Source: Sycon ciliatum
Lineage: Eukaryota; Porifera; Calcarea; Leucosolenida; Sycettidae
Length of the DNA stretch: 64,000 nucleotides
Direction: 5' to 3'
Assembly: GCF_964019385.1 (NCBI RefSeq)
Contig: NC_088654.1
Coordinates: 8,239,946 to 8,303,945 of the forward strand
Positions 33,206 to 44,686 of the stretch are shown here, one piece after another. Both the position numbers and the translations under genes were made by a program. The notes below the pieces were generated by a model. That model did no database searches, had not been told where the DNA came from, and was given only the letters and a program-made list of their open reading frames with translations. Numbering within the stretch: position 1 is the stretch's first letter; each line of letters begins with the position of its first letter.

Positions 33206-34760
33206 TCAGGATTTGGAACCAGATGCTGATGGCGGTGGCGTTGGTGGTGCGGCTGCTGATGTTCGAGTTGGTGTTGCTTGAGATGATCTTGCCGTTGCTG
33301 TTACCATACGCTTCCCATGGATGAGCCTGCCACTTGTTACGGCGGGTCCGGCGAGTGTCGTCGATGTAGCAGCTCTGTAATAAGACATGGCAGAAGCTGC
33401 ACTGAAGGCCGGGGCATTGGCTGTGGCAGAGAACTGTCCAGCTGCACTCTGCATCGGAAGTGATGGTCTGTTAGCCATGTCTTTAGGCGAAGGCATACCA
33501 TCACGACCTCGATAGTGCTCGTCCTGCACGCCTTCACGGCCACATATAAATTCCTGATGGTGCTGCTGCTGGTGTTCTGGTTGCTGGTGCTGCAAATACT
33601 GTAACTGTTGCTGTTGGTGTACATTTACCGTGGATGAGCCTGCCATGGTGCGTCGACGGAGGCGTTGGTATCTGTCGATGCACCAGTGCTATTCGAAGAT
33701 GTAACATAGGCTGCACTAATAGGCGACGCAGTGACTGTTTCAAGTAACTGTCCAGCTGCACTCACTACGGAAAGTGATGCCAGGCTCAACATGTTTGTAA
33801 CGGAAAGTACACCAACACGTCCCGGAGAGTACCTCTGCTGCACGCCTGGTGTTCGTCTTTATTCTCGCCGGTGGTGAACCTTCACGTGTCGACGCATATT
33901 CCTAGCCCAACTAAACCATTTACGGCACAACACACACTGGTGTGGTTTCTTACCGGCATGTGTGCCCTTGTGCTCGGTCAGGTGTGCCCGCCTTGCAAAA
34001 TTGCGCTTACAGATTCCACATTCAAAGGGCTTCTCACCTGTATGTGTAAGCATGTGCCGTTCCAGGTCGGGCTTGCGTTTGAAGCTGCGAATGCAGCCCT
34101 CGTAACGACATACATGGTTCAATGGCCGGTGATTGGATGGTAGCGACCCACAACTTGGGGACAGTTTCGGTGACAGGATGGTGTCCTCACCTACGCCGTC
34201 AGTGCGAGTGGAATCAGGGAGATGGACAGGTGCAGCTTCTATCGGCGGCCATGCTTCTAGCAAGTCAAATTCTAGTGCTGCCGTACCCATATCTCCTGGC
34301 ACCGGTGGTGTGACGAAGACGTCGGTCGTCCTCGATCCCAACCCCAAGAGAAGTGTTAGGGAAGGTCAAAGGGATGGATTCGAGAGCCCAATGCTGTAAA
34401 TATTCGAAGTCCTCATTTACATTGCCAGTGAAAATACTGAGCGAACCCGCGTCGTCGCCACAGCCTCCAGTCGGCACATCATAGAGTTGCATGTTGTTGC
34501 TTGTCGTGCTCATAGGGAGCCCAGCACCATGGGCTTGCATTGCCTGGTTGGACGATAAGATCTCATGTTGAAAAACATTATTGGCCGGTTGACTTGTCTC
34601 ACAACGTGCCTTAGCACTGTCCGCCGACTGGGGAGAGGGCACGACAAACGACTCGCCTGCATGCGTACGCCTGTGATTTTCCACTTCGCTACCCACGTGA
34701 GAAGCTGAGATTGCAGCCTTTATGACCACATTAAAAAATTTTGGGTGGTACAAATGCCAT
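33206..34760 (-). pseudogene. ZF2: C2H2 zinc-finger paralogue broken by frameshifts
   Basis: The conserved ATG (34760) is followed after nine codons by a stop, because one T has been added (AAAATTTTTTAATG against AAATTTAAATG in ZF3), destroying the first finger. The frame recovers after a second indel. A 14-bp loss near 34335 relative to ZF3 shifts it again. The three C-terminal fingers are still readable at about 34130-33870 ([32 protein letters not shown]), ending HHRRE plus an in-frame TAA shared with ZF3. The Ser/Thr/Gln-rich tail continues in pieces to 33206, including HHQEFICGREGVQDEHYRGR, which is open here but stopped in ZF3 and ZF4. Confidence 0.85.
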
Positions 34761-34780
34761 GCTGCAAAACACCACAAGGT

Positions 34781-34920
34781 CTAACAAGGCTAGTTCATCT
34801 GTGCTCTTAGTTTCAGACAACATAGGGATGGTATTGGCCAAATCGGTATTTATATCAGGAGATGTGGTGTTGGTTTTTCTGGCCCTATGCACTGCGTATT
34901 CGTGTTGGTAGTGTTAAGCG

Positions 34921-34962
<42 letters not shown>

Positions 34963-35230
34963 ATATGAAAACTGTACAAGTTGCAGGGCTGGCAGTGATA
35001 CGTTGGGTGTGGTCGGCATGGGCAGGATGCTGTATACAGTGTGTGGTAGTTGTAGGCAGGTGGGGGGGGGGGGGGTGTGGTGGCAGTGACAGGGCTAGCA
35101 GTGTTATGTTAGCGCAGAGTATTTCCCTGGTGTGGGCAGTGGGTTGAAGGTGGTGTAGATAGAAGAATGTAGAGGCAGGAACATTTTAGGTGACACGGTG
35201 GTGCTAGGGGAGGCTATTGTTACCAAAAAA
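34781..35230. other. ZF2 upstream spacer with (GT)n and poly-G
   Basis: It contains a (GT)n run (34921-34961), a G run (35063-35077) and the spacer words CAGGGCTGGCAGTGATACGT, GGCAGTGACAGGGCTAGCAG and TTTTAGGTGACACGGTGGTG shared with the other units. No gene is seen. The position suggests promoter or intron sequence of the ZF gene. Confidence 0.55.
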
Positions 35231-35905
35231 CACACCATTTGACGGCACGAGGCCGAGATGAAACATATGGAATGGCAGGAATGGGGGAGAGTCAGGGGCA
35301 ACTTGACCAACCATTGGGTCTCGGCTTCATTGCAACCCAAGGGCTCCAAAAAAACAAAAGATTGCAGAAAATACGCAGGGGTAGATAACTGGGGATTAGG
35401 GGGAAAGATATGCACAATTAAAATGCTATCAGAGAGTCAAGGAACTGAACGGAGGAGGGAACAGATTTAGAGCTTTTTTCGTCTATATTTTTATTCACAG
35501 CCTGTCCATGGCCCACTCCCAGCGGGTAAGGCGCAGGTGGTCTGGACCTTCTTCTTGAACGTCTGCAGTACTTTCCTTGTTGGCTGGTTCAGCAGAACGC
35601 ACTGCGCGAGCTGGTTCCAGACCTCCACAACAGCGTCCGGGAAGGACCGAAGGACATCATTCCATGCTCTAAGCTGAAGAGTGGAAGTCAGCTGAAACTG
35701 GTGTGAGGGATGCTGTTGTGTGCGTCGCCTATGGCGTGACGTGTTGGTCGCTTGGGGTGAAAGAAGGGTGAGAAGCATGTATAGGCCAGTTGAAAAGTGG
35801 CGCTTGTACAGAAAGCTTAGTGCTCCGACGATTTTGCGGATTGCCAAGCTAGGAAGGTAGCCTCCATCACTCATTAGGTGAAGGCCACGGCGGGGGGGGG
35901 GGGGA
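35231..35905 (-). mobile_element. LINE-F tail inserted in unit 1
   Basis: The minus-strand C terminus (35916-35491) reads TSRHRRRTQQHPSHQFQLTS, LQLRAWNDVLRSFPDAVVEV, WNQLAQCVLLNQPTRKVLQT, then a 3' UTR to about 35231, homologous to 3495-4170. A G run marks the 5' end of the fragment. ZF4's and ZF1's upstream regions are uninterrupted at the equivalent point (53215 and about 30985), so this is an insertion shared only by units 1 and 2. Confidence 0.75.
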
Positions 35906-36697
35906 GGAAGTGTCATAGAAAAAGATCCTGGGGTATTCCGTGTTCCCTGAATTTGACCAATCAGATCGCTTAGTGCGGCCGTGATTATTGTCAGGTTAGT
36001 GTATCTTTAGAAAACGAAGCTTTCGCATTTTGCTAATTTCTGAGTTTTTAGAGGAAGGACACGGACAGGATTAAACCAACCGTCTTAGAAAGCTGTCCTA
36101 AAGCCGTGTTTGTGGTATTACTGCTGCAAGAACATGTTGAGACCATAGCTTCATGTAAAAAGAAGGGACCTATAAGTTTCGAGTTATGATCTGCAGGCCA
36201 CCAAGGTAAAGAGATCCTTTATAGGTTATTTTCTCTATACACAAATACTACTAGCTCAAAATCCGAGTTTTGCTAAACACATCTAATGAGCCGCAACCAT
36301 CAACACCGCGAAACGTGCTTCTTGTGAGACCAATCTTTATTGTAAGGCAATCAGCAGAATCAGCGAAGCGGACATTGGACGTAGTAATGAACAAAACTAA
36401 AAAATAAATAATTATGGATAACAAAGTTTCCTAACAACTTTTCTAGAGACATTCATCAGGGAAATAAGTCTCAATAATGAAATCTAGCAATAGACAACAA
36501 TGTATTCGTATAAGGGCACGAAATACACTATGTGAAAGAAAATAGGAAAAAAGAAGGTGAAGTGCGAAAGACTAGAGAAATGCGAACTAATAACAGGAGT
36601 GGGCAGGTGAGAAATATTAGCAATGTGAAACTCAGAGAGGGTGAAGTGTAAGGAGTACGTGCAAGGGTATGTGGGCGGGTGTACGTGTGTGTGAATG

Positions 36698-37690
36698 CTA
36701 AGAGAATTGTCTAAGTTGAGTGACATTTTCTTTCTGGATGCACAAGTTGGGGTTATGTTTGCGAATGAAAACAGCGTCCAATACGTTGAGTTCACTAAAC
36801 CTACGAGCACGCCACAAAACTGTGAAACAAGTGTCATCATAAACTGAACGGCACTGACTGTCGGACAACAGGTGTTTCCTCATTGCGGATCTCTTCTCAG
36901 TATCATCACCCTCACCTTCCATCTGTCCAATGTTTGCCTCAACATCCTCATCCTGCTCTCCATCACTGCCAGTACTTTCATCGTCCTTGGTCTGCCGATC
37001 CTCATCCTCCGTCAATATTGTTGTCACGTCCGTTGCTGCTTCGGATCCATGTAAAATTCATTCGTGTTGATCGAGTCATGCTGTGTGTTATTGGTCGATG
37101 TGTCTCGGATTGGTTAGCATCTGGGCTGTCTGGTAATCGTGTAGTCTCCTCAGGTAAAAGTAGGCGCCGAGTCGTTTGTCGGATGTGAGTCTCCTTCAAG
37201 GGCTTAGTCGGTCGGCCTCGTCTAGGCCGTAGGGTTCTAGCACTGTCTGAGAATAGGTAGAGCGGTACATGTTGTTTAACACGCGCGTTCAGGTGCTGAA
37301 TGGTTCTTCCTACAAATCAGCTAACAGAATGCCGACCTTCAAAGTGGAAGATTACGTGGTTAATTATAATGGTAGGAAGAACGTCCTTCTTCACCGTGAA
37401 CGCACGCGCTGTAGTGAACACTGGCGTAAAGTAGGTAGTGAAACAAGTTTTTTTGACGATTTGTTTCACTGCTCGAGCTACATCCAGATACTTGACCCTT
37501 CCATGGGGGTCTCAAAAAGACTCGGCATGGATTGGGCCCGAACGGCTGTTCAGTGGCATTGACAACAGGTTCATTGAATAGCTTTTTCAAGAGTTGTACG
37601 GGGTAACCATTCCTAACAAAAACTTATCTAAGGAAGGCTAGCTCTTCTTCAAGCTTACTCTGTGAGCAAATCCACCTAGCCCGCTCAATA
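36698..37690 (-). pseudogene. Penelope-like element C-terminal fragment with GIY-YIG-type domain, unit 1
   Basis: The minus strand reads in shifting frames: CSQSKLEEELAFLR then a TAA, FVRNGYPVQLLKKLF, then GRTIQPLNARVKQHVP-type sequence (GIY-YIG YVGRT..RL..R..QH pattern, near 37310), a Ser/Thr/Arg-rich insert, and VLDAVFIRKHNPNLC with QKENV (to 36698). The paired R-rich and E..FIRK..P blocks are the two halves of one nuclease domain separated by the insert. Several frameshifts mean it is dead. The element family is inferred from motif order. Confidence 0.58.
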
Positions 37691-38039
37691 AGATTACGCG
37701 CAAGATTAGTTTTATACAGGGACGATTATTATTATTTTCTCACCTGCCTACCCCTGTTATCAGTTCTCGTCTTTCGCACTTCACCTACTTCTTTTCCTAT
37801 TTTCTTTCGCATAGTGCATTTTGTACTCTTCCACGTGTATATTGTTGTTTATTGCTAGATTTCATTATTGAGACTTAATTCCCTGATGAATATCTCTAGA
37901 AAACTTGCACTAACACAAGCCCACACTCCGAATCACACCCACACTCAAACACGTGTGACGAAAGACACACAACAAAAACACCAAAGTGCTTGTAAGAAGG
38001 CCTTAGACCTGTGGGAATGCCCTTTCAAAAATTAAATAA

Positions 38040-38410
38040 ATAATAATACGAGTCTTGGTGGTGACAGTCAATTTTTTCTTCAGATTTTTCCCGTTTGCCT
38101 CTTTCCCTCAAACTAGTGAAGATTTATGACTTTGGGCTCCCCGCGTGCTAGAGTGTACGTGAAGTGTGTGGGTACAGTGAGAGCTGCGTCCCACCCACCT
38201 GTGTGGATTCACAGGAAGTGTGAGCTACGAAGTCTGAAGAAAATGTTGAACAGTCTCTGCTGGGATGACGACTACACCATAGCTCAGTGGTTGGAGCATC
38301 GCTAGCTACAAGCGAGGGTCCCTGGTTCGAGTCCTGGTGATGACAGTCAATGTTTTCTTCACACTTTTCCCGTTTGTCTCTTTCCCTCAAACTGGTGAAA
38401 ATAATAATAC
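38040..38410 (+). mobile_element. tRNA-derived SINE, tandem (truncated tail plus full copy), unit 1
   Basis: A-box TAGCTCAGTGG (38280-38290) and B-box GGTTCGAGTCC (38324-38334) match pol III promoter consensus closely. The tail GACAGTCAATGTTTTCTTCA, TTTTCCCGTTTGTCTCTTTC, CCTCAAACTGGTGAA ends in AATAATAATAC. The same tail occurs once more at 38060-38125 without a head. The unit-2 copy is at 46040-46405. Confidence 0.75.
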
Positions 38411-38689
38411 AGTAATAATAAAAGAAGATGTGAATAGTGGTAGGATTATGCCATACAAGGGATGGGATTCCGTCACCAAACTGTACATACGCTACGACGC
38501 TGTGCTTAGCTAAATGAATATAGCAATGGAGAGAACAATTAGCCAGGCAGGGATACTACACAAGCACACATGACAACAGGAGAGTACAGTGGCCACCGTA
38601 ACGGTCTTCATCATCCAAAATTCACATGATCATTTGTCAAGCAGCACCCAACCACGATTACTTTTCACCTCCGAAGGGCGTCTGGATAT

Positions 38690-39600
38690 GTGGATTGTAC
38701 TCATTCCATGTGTCTGGCTTTTTTATTCTCCCTCCCCCTCCCCCTGTTATGCTACCTATTCAATATCGCACAAGTGGGGAACCCCTTGAGAGGTTACCTG
38801 CCTCTTGGTCATCCCTCGAATACAGATAAAAAATACTACACTTCCGTTGCGAGCAAGTTATGGATGGCGATGTGAAGGGAATGATTGGGGCTGTGGATGT
38901 CGTGGTGGTCGACGCAATGCGTAGTGCCCTCACCCAGTTGTACTCGAGCTGAGACTGTAAGCCAGACGTAACTCTACAATAGCACCGCCCTAGAGCCAAG
39001 CTATGCATGTGAAGGTAGACGTTTGCTTAGGATAGCACATGCTGTAGGCCACTTTGTGCTAGTGATGAATCGGGAGGCATTTTCGACGCACCATTCTTGT
39101 CAAAACTTGGCTCTAGTTCTGGAACTAGTTACTGTTGGCAGTGGTGTTGGTGCTGAAATATATTTCCAGAACCGAGCGAACCCGCCGCATCGCAGCCGGA
39201 ACCAGTCGGCATATCGTAGAGTTGAATATTGTTGCTTGTCGTGTCTATCGATCGATCAGCTTCATAGCCTCGCATGGTCGGCTAGGATAATATCATCTCT
39301 TGTTGAAGAACATTACTGCCCGTTGACTCGTCTTAACACATATCATAGCAGTGTTTGTCGACTCGGGATGGGAAACGACGCTCGGCAAAACACACTTCTT
39401 TCAAGGTCATTTTGCCATGATAGAGGACCAAACTATTCACTGAACAGATTATGTTCAGCCACCATTCACGTTGACCTGGCCAAGGATCGTGACTTGAGCA
39501 GCCAGGCAGACAGAGCTTGCAAGAAAATCAGACCGTGTCTTTTCAATGTATTATCTGTCTGAAGGAGAGCAGCAAAAGAAACGGAGCTGATAGAGCTAAC
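38690..39600 (-). pseudogene. Finger-less ZF pseudogene a (unit 1)
   Basis: On the minus strand the sequence corresponds to ZF1 residues of about 60-135 (ADSAK..ETSQPA..VLQQE, YGAED.., [15 protein letters not shown]), heavily shifted. It passes directly into sequence matching the 3' end of ZF1 (GCCTCCCGATTCATCACTAG, GTGGCCTACAGCATGTGCTA) with all finger codons missing. The plus-strand frame at 39023-39562 is a shadow of it. The same internal deletion is present in the 48.7 and 55.3-kb copies. Confidence 0.65.
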
Positions 39601-41014
39601 TAGCTGTGATGCTTTACGGAATAAATTCAGTGCATGTTGCAGGAAATGGTTACAAGATCTGGGCTAAACATTAATAACTCATTCGTCACTATCTCGTCAA
39701 AGCTAAAATTCTTAGTTTACTGTGATATTGAGGTTATTATCGTCTTGAGTGCGCTCGCCTTCCCCTTTTCCCATTATTGCATAACTTAGAAACTTCCCAG
39801 TTGAACGGTTGTTGAATGGCGCATACAAGATGTGACAGAGGTAGTCATCAGGTCTCTGGAGGTCTGTAACACGTCAGTCAGTGTTGTGCTAGCTGGTGCA
39901 CCTTCTGATTATACAACATTGTGCTTATAACGGTTAGTGTTGGACACAAACTATGGTTACTTTCTTGCCATCTCCCTGGACAGCGTGTTTCTCCCTCCCA
40001 CTTGACTTCACAGTTGACTGACTAACGACGGCCAATAAGAAGGGTTTTGGCTCCTCACACCCAAGTCGCGCTTTGACGCTGACTTTACATATGCCAAACT
40101 CGAGTGCAAATCAGAGCACCACAGATTTCCTTCTAAACATTCACTTTGCAAGGGTTCACGAAACCACCACTTACCTTGAATTTTGCTTTCCAATTCTGAG
40201 AGAAAAATGACCCTGATGTAGACAGGCCTACAGACTGCCTGGAGATGACATGTGTAGTAATTTTTTCCGGTATTTAAAGGACTACCGAATCACTAGGACA
40301 GGAGAGATGAAACAGACGCAGGAGAAAATTAATGATGAAACTGGATCTGCCTGTGACAGGATGGCACAAGTAGCTTGAAACTTGTAATTGGTAAGGCTTG
40401 CACAAGATAATTATGAGAGTGTTATAAATCGATCGGTGGACTGGAACCATTGGAAAACCTCCCAGATACTGAGAACTTTTACCAGGCACATGTGCCAAGT
40501 TCCTGCCAAGCCATTACAACTTTAACATGGCCGGGAGCGAACCTATAGGCGCAGGAGACGTGATTAAACTTCATTTTCCTGTCAAAGTGTTATGCAAGTA
40601 CATACATGTAACATGAGCTTCTTACTAGGCAGGGCTTACACAAGACATGTGAAGAATTTTAATCGACCTCGAACAAAACATAACAGATTTTGTCATATTG
40701 TATGATACACAAGTGAATGCACACACACATGTGCGGGCGTGGCTGCATGGTATTGAGAAGCAAACAACATACAAAGTACAGGAACGTCAGACCATAGACA
40801 GTAGAAACATCATTATTACAACCATACACATGTAGGTGACGTCAGCGTTAGAAATTTATCAGCACGTAAGAGACAAAGCGTGATTGGTCAAAGACTCCAT
40901 TGATACAGGGGATGTGGGAAGGTGTTGGTATAGTAGTCAATACGACGCAAAACCCTGGAGCTGCAGTAACACCATGCAGTAGCAGATCAGGCATACTTAA
41001 CTCTACAGTAACCC
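39601..41014. other. Spacer between pseudogene a and ZF3
   Basis: It is matched nearly throughout by 49300-50716 (for example TGCATGTTGCAGGAAATGGT, ACCTTCTGATTATACAACAT, GACGTGATTAAACTTCAT) and more weakly by 55900-57430. No coding frame is supported. The 3' part (40700-41014) is the conserved ZF flank with CACATGTAGGTGACGTCAGC. Confidence 0.55.
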
Positions 41015-41530
41015 CTATATTTGCCACTTAGGACGTACAGCACCTACACCGGTGGAGGTAGGGGCATTCCAAGGATACCAGAACACTTTGAGGGTGTTGG
41101 ACCATTTGTGCCTGCTGATGAACCAGGAAGTTTTCTCCATTTCACCAGTCATCCACTCCTCTGCTCTAGATGTATAACGAGTTGCCTTTGACGGTGATGT
41201 TGGCGGTGCTGCTGCTGATGGTCGGACTCCTTTTGCTGGAGATGATGTTGCCGCTGCTGATGCTGCCGTACGTTTCATGGATGAGCCTGCAATGGTTACT
41301 GCCATGGTTACTTGTTCCTGCATGGCGGCTGGTCCGGCAAGTGTCGTCGATGCAGCGGTTCTGTGAGAAGATATGGCCGAAGCTGCACTAAACGCTGGGG
41401 CAATGGACGCGGCAGAGAACTGTAAAGCCGCACTCCGCTTCGTAAGTGATGGTCTGTTAGCCATGCTTGTAAGCGAAGGCGACCTCATCATGACCTCGAT
41501 ATTATTCGTCCTGCACTCCTTCATGACCAT
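41015..41530 (-). pseudogene. Duplicated tail region 3' of ZF3, out of frame
   Basis: The frame reads SPSLTSMANRPSLTKRSAAL, FSAASIAPAFSAASAISSHR and SSMKRTAAS, a diverged second copy of the ZF tail ([14 protein letters not shown]...SPISAASVT). In ZF2 the two tail copies are joined in one frame; here a TAA and a shift separate them. The homologous region follows ZF4 at 51214-50717. The end (AEEWMTGEMEKTSW) aligns with the ZF1 C terminus (GEYWHELST) at DNA level. It is probably 3' UTR derived from former coding sequence. Confidence 0.55.
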
Positions 41531-42773
41531 TTATAAATTCCTGGTGGTGCTTCTGCTGCTTTTCTGGTTGCTGTTGCTGCAAATAATGTATCTGCTGCTG
41601 TTGCTGTACATTTACCGTGGATGAGCCTGTCATGGTTACCTGTTGCTGTGCGAAGACGGTGGCAGCGGTATCTGTCGATGTAGCAGTGCTATTACAATAT
41701 GTAACAGAGGCGGCACTAATGGGCGACGCAGTGACTGTTTCAGATAATTGGCCAGCTGGACTCACTGCTGATAGTGATGCCAGGCTCACTATGTTTGTAA
41801 CGGAGGGTGCATCGACATGTCCTGGAGAGTACCTCTGCTGCACGCCTGGTGTTCGTCTTTATTCTCGCCGGTGGTGAACCTTCACGTGTCGACGCATATT
41901 CCTAGCCCGAGTAAACCATTTCCGGCACAACACACACTGGTGTGGTTTCTTACCGGTATGTGTGCCCGTGTGCTCGGTCAGGTGTGCCAGCCTTGAAAAA
42001 TTGCGCTTACAGATTCCACATTGAAAGGGCTTCTCACCTGTATGTGTAAGCATGTGCCGTTTCAGGTTGGGCTTGCGTTTGAAGCTGCGAATGCAGCCCT
42101 CGTAACGACATACATGGTTCAATGGCCGGTGATTGGATGGTAGCGACCCACCACTTGGGGACAGTTTCGGTGACAGGATGGTGTCCTCACCTGCGCCGTC
42201 AGTGCGTGTGGAATCAGGGAGATGGACAGGTGCGGCTTCTATCGGCGCCCTTGCTTCTAGCAAGTCAAGTTCTGGCGCTGCCGTACCCATATCTCCTGGC
42301 ACCGGTGGTGTGACGAAGACGTCGGTCGTGTAGCGATGCATTTCCTCCATCCCAACCCCAAGAGAATTGTTAGGGAAGGTCAAAGGGATGGATTCGAGAG
42401 CCCAATGCTGTAAATATTCGAAGTCCTCATTTACATTGCCAGTGAAAAAACTGAGCGAACCCGCGTCGTCGCCACTGCCTCCAGTCGGCACATCATAGAG
42501 TTGCATGTTGCTGCTTATCGTGCTCATAGGGAGCCCAGCTCCATGGGCTTGCATTGCCTGGTTGGACGATAAGATCTCATGTTGAAAAACATTATTGGCC
42601 GGTTGACTTGTCTCACTATGTGCCTTAGCACTGTCCGCCGATTGGGGAGAGGGCACGACAAACGACTCGCCTGCATGCGTACGCCTGTGACTTTCCACTT
42701 CGCTACCACGAGAGAAGCTGAGATTGCAGCCTTTATGACCGCATTTAAATTTCTTGGGCGGTACAAATGCCAT
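41502..42773 (-). CDS. ZF3: C2H2 zinc-finger protein, 304 residues to an in-frame TAA; frame reopens beyond
   Basis: The open frame goes up to a GTG at 42905, but the conserved ATG is at 42773 behind a TTTTGTAG acceptor-like site. From that ATG to the stop at 41861-41859 the protein has an intact first finger (FKCGHKGCNLSF..HRRTH), a Ser/Asp-rich linker and three adjacent fingers ([42 protein letters not shown]) with TGEKP/TGKKP linkers. After HHRRE comes TAA, where ZF4 has Ser, and the same frame stays open to 41502 ([14 protein letters not shown], poly-Gln, [15 protein letters not shown]). So the protein is either truncated or made by readthrough. It is probably a nuclear DNA-binding protein; whether it is active is unknown. 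Confidence 0.75.
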
Positions 42774-42905
42774 ACTACAAAACACCACAAGGGCTAACAA
42801 GGCTAGTTCATCTGTGCTCTTAGTATCAGACAACATAAGGATGGTATTGACCAAATCGGTATTTATGCCAGGAGATGTATTGTTGATTTTTCTGGCCCTA
42901 TGCAC

Positions 42906-43205
42906 TGGGTGTTCATGTTGGTAGTGTTAAGCGCTGTGTGGGTGTGGGTGTGGGTGTGAATATGAAAACTGTACAAGTTTCAGGGCTGGCAGTGATACGT
43001 TGGGTGTGGTCGGCATGGGCAGGATGCTGTATACAGTGTGTGGTAGTTGTAGGCAGGGAGGGGGGGGGGCTGTGGTGGCAGTGACAGTGCTAGCAGTGTA
43101 ATGTTAGCGCAGAGTTTTTTCCTGGTGTGGGCAGCGGGTTGTAGGTGGTGTAGATAGAAGAATGTAGAGGCAGGAACATTTTAGGTGACACGGTGGTGCT
43201 AGAGG
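42906..43205. other. ZF3 upstream spacer
   Basis: It has the same words as upstream of ZF2 (GTGTTAAGCGCTGTGTGGG, CTGGCAGTGATACGTTGGGT, a G run at 43057-43065). The (GT)n run of unit 1 is replaced by a short (GGGTGT)n. No gene is seen. Confidence 0.55.
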
Positions 43206-43895
43206 AGGTTATTTTTACCAAAAAAAACCATTTGACGGCACAAGGCCGAGATGAGACATATGGAATGGCAGGAATGGGGGAGAGTCAGGGGCAGCTTGAC
43301 CAACCATTGGGTCTCGGCTTCATTGCAACCCAAGCGCTCCACAAAAACAAAAGATTGCAGAAAATACTCAGGGGGGTAGATAACTGGGGATTACGGGGAA
43401 AGATGTGCACAATAAAACCGCTATCAGAGAGTCAAGAAAGTGAACGGAGGAGGGAACAGATTTAGAGCTTTCTTCGTCTTTATTTTTATTCACAGCCTGT
43501 CCGTGGCCCACTCCCAGCGGGTAAGGCGCAGGTAGTCTTGACCTTCTCCTTGAACGTCTGCAGTACTTTCCTTGTTGGCTGGTTCAGCAGAACGCACTGC
43601 GGGAGCCGGTTCCAGACAGCGCCCGGGAAAGACCGAAGGACATCATTCCATGCTCTGAGCTGAAGAGTGGAAGTGAGCTGAAACTGGTGTGAGGGATGCT
43701 GTTGTGTGCGTCGGCTATGGCGTGACGTGTTGGTCGCTCGGGGTGGAAGAAGGGTGAGAAGCATGTATAGGCCAGTTGAAAAGTGGCGCTTGTACAGAAA
43801 GCAGAGTGTTCCGACGATTCTGCGGATTGCCAAGCTAGGGAGGTAGGCTCCATCACCCATTAGGTGAAGGCCACGGCGGGGGGGGGGGGGGGAGG
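43206..43895 (-). mobile_element. LINE-F tail inserted in unit 2
   Basis: Collinear with 35231-35905, it reads RATNTSRHSRRTQQHPSHQF and GTGSRSAF or VLRSFPGAVWNRLPQCVLLN in the LINE frame, with a 12-bp loss around VEV. A longer G run lies at 43878-43892. It was present before units 1 and 2 separated. Confidence 0.75.
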
Positions 43896-44686
43896 AAGTG
43901 TCATAGAAAAAGATCTTTGGGGTATTCGGTGTTCCCTGAATTTGAACAAGCAGATCGCTTAGTGCGGCCGTGATTATTGTCAGGTTAGTGTATCTTTAGA
44001 AAATGAAGCTTTCGCATTTTGCTAATTTCTGAGTTTTTAGAGGAAGGACACGGACAAGATCAAACCAACCGTCTTAGAAAGCTGTCTTAAAGCAGTGTTT
44101 ATGGTATTAGTCCTGCAAATGGATGTTGAGACCATAGCTTCATGTAAAAAGAAGGGACCTATAAGTTTCGAGTTATAATCTGCAGGCCACCAAGGTAAAG
44201 AGGTCCTTTATAGGTTATTTTTTCTATACACAAATACTACTAGCTCAAAATCCGAGTTTTGCTAAACACATCTAATGAGCCGCAACCATCAACACCGCGA
44301 AACGTGCTTCTTGTGAGACCAATCTTTATTTTAAGGCAATCAGCAGAATCAGCGAAGCGGACATTGGACGTAGTAATGAACAAAACTAAAAAATAAATAA
44401 TTATGGATAACAAAGTTTCCTAACAACTTTTCTAGAGACATTCATCAGGGAAATAAGTCTCAATAATGAAATTTAGCAAAAGACAACAATGTATTCGTAT
44501 AAGGGCACGAAATACACTATGTGAAAGAAAATAGGAAAAAAGAAGGTGAAGTGCGAAAGACTAGAGAAATGCGAACTAATAACAGGAGTGGGCAGGTGAG
44601 AAATATTAGCAATGTGAAACTCAGAGAGGGTGAAGTGTAAGGAGTACGCGCAAGGGTATGTGGGCGGGTGTACGTGTGTGTGAATG

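Noticed and set aside
36484..36840. 118-codon minus frame with a repeated-looking HPPTYPCTYSLHFTLSEFHI segment, kept at 44473-44994
   Set aside because: It is the 3' region of the Penelope-like fragment read beyond its stop; conservation follows from the segmental duplication.
38265..38345. Intact tRNA gene at the A/B boxes (also 46260-46340)
   Set aside because: The anticodon loop lacks the expected T at position 33, the T stem has a mismatch, and a repeated tail with an AAT run follows; a SINE is the better reading.
39023..39562. 179-codon plus-strand frame as a new gene
   Set aside because: It is the antisense of finger-less ZF pseudogene a and matches antisense readings of ZF1.
42774..42905. 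Hydrophobic N-terminal segment (ELALLALVVFCS) as a signal peptide or membrane helix of ZF3/ZF4
   Set aside because: The upstream start is GTG. A strong ATG lies after it, and an acceptor-like AG stands before that ATG in all paralogues, so it is more likely intron or UTR.
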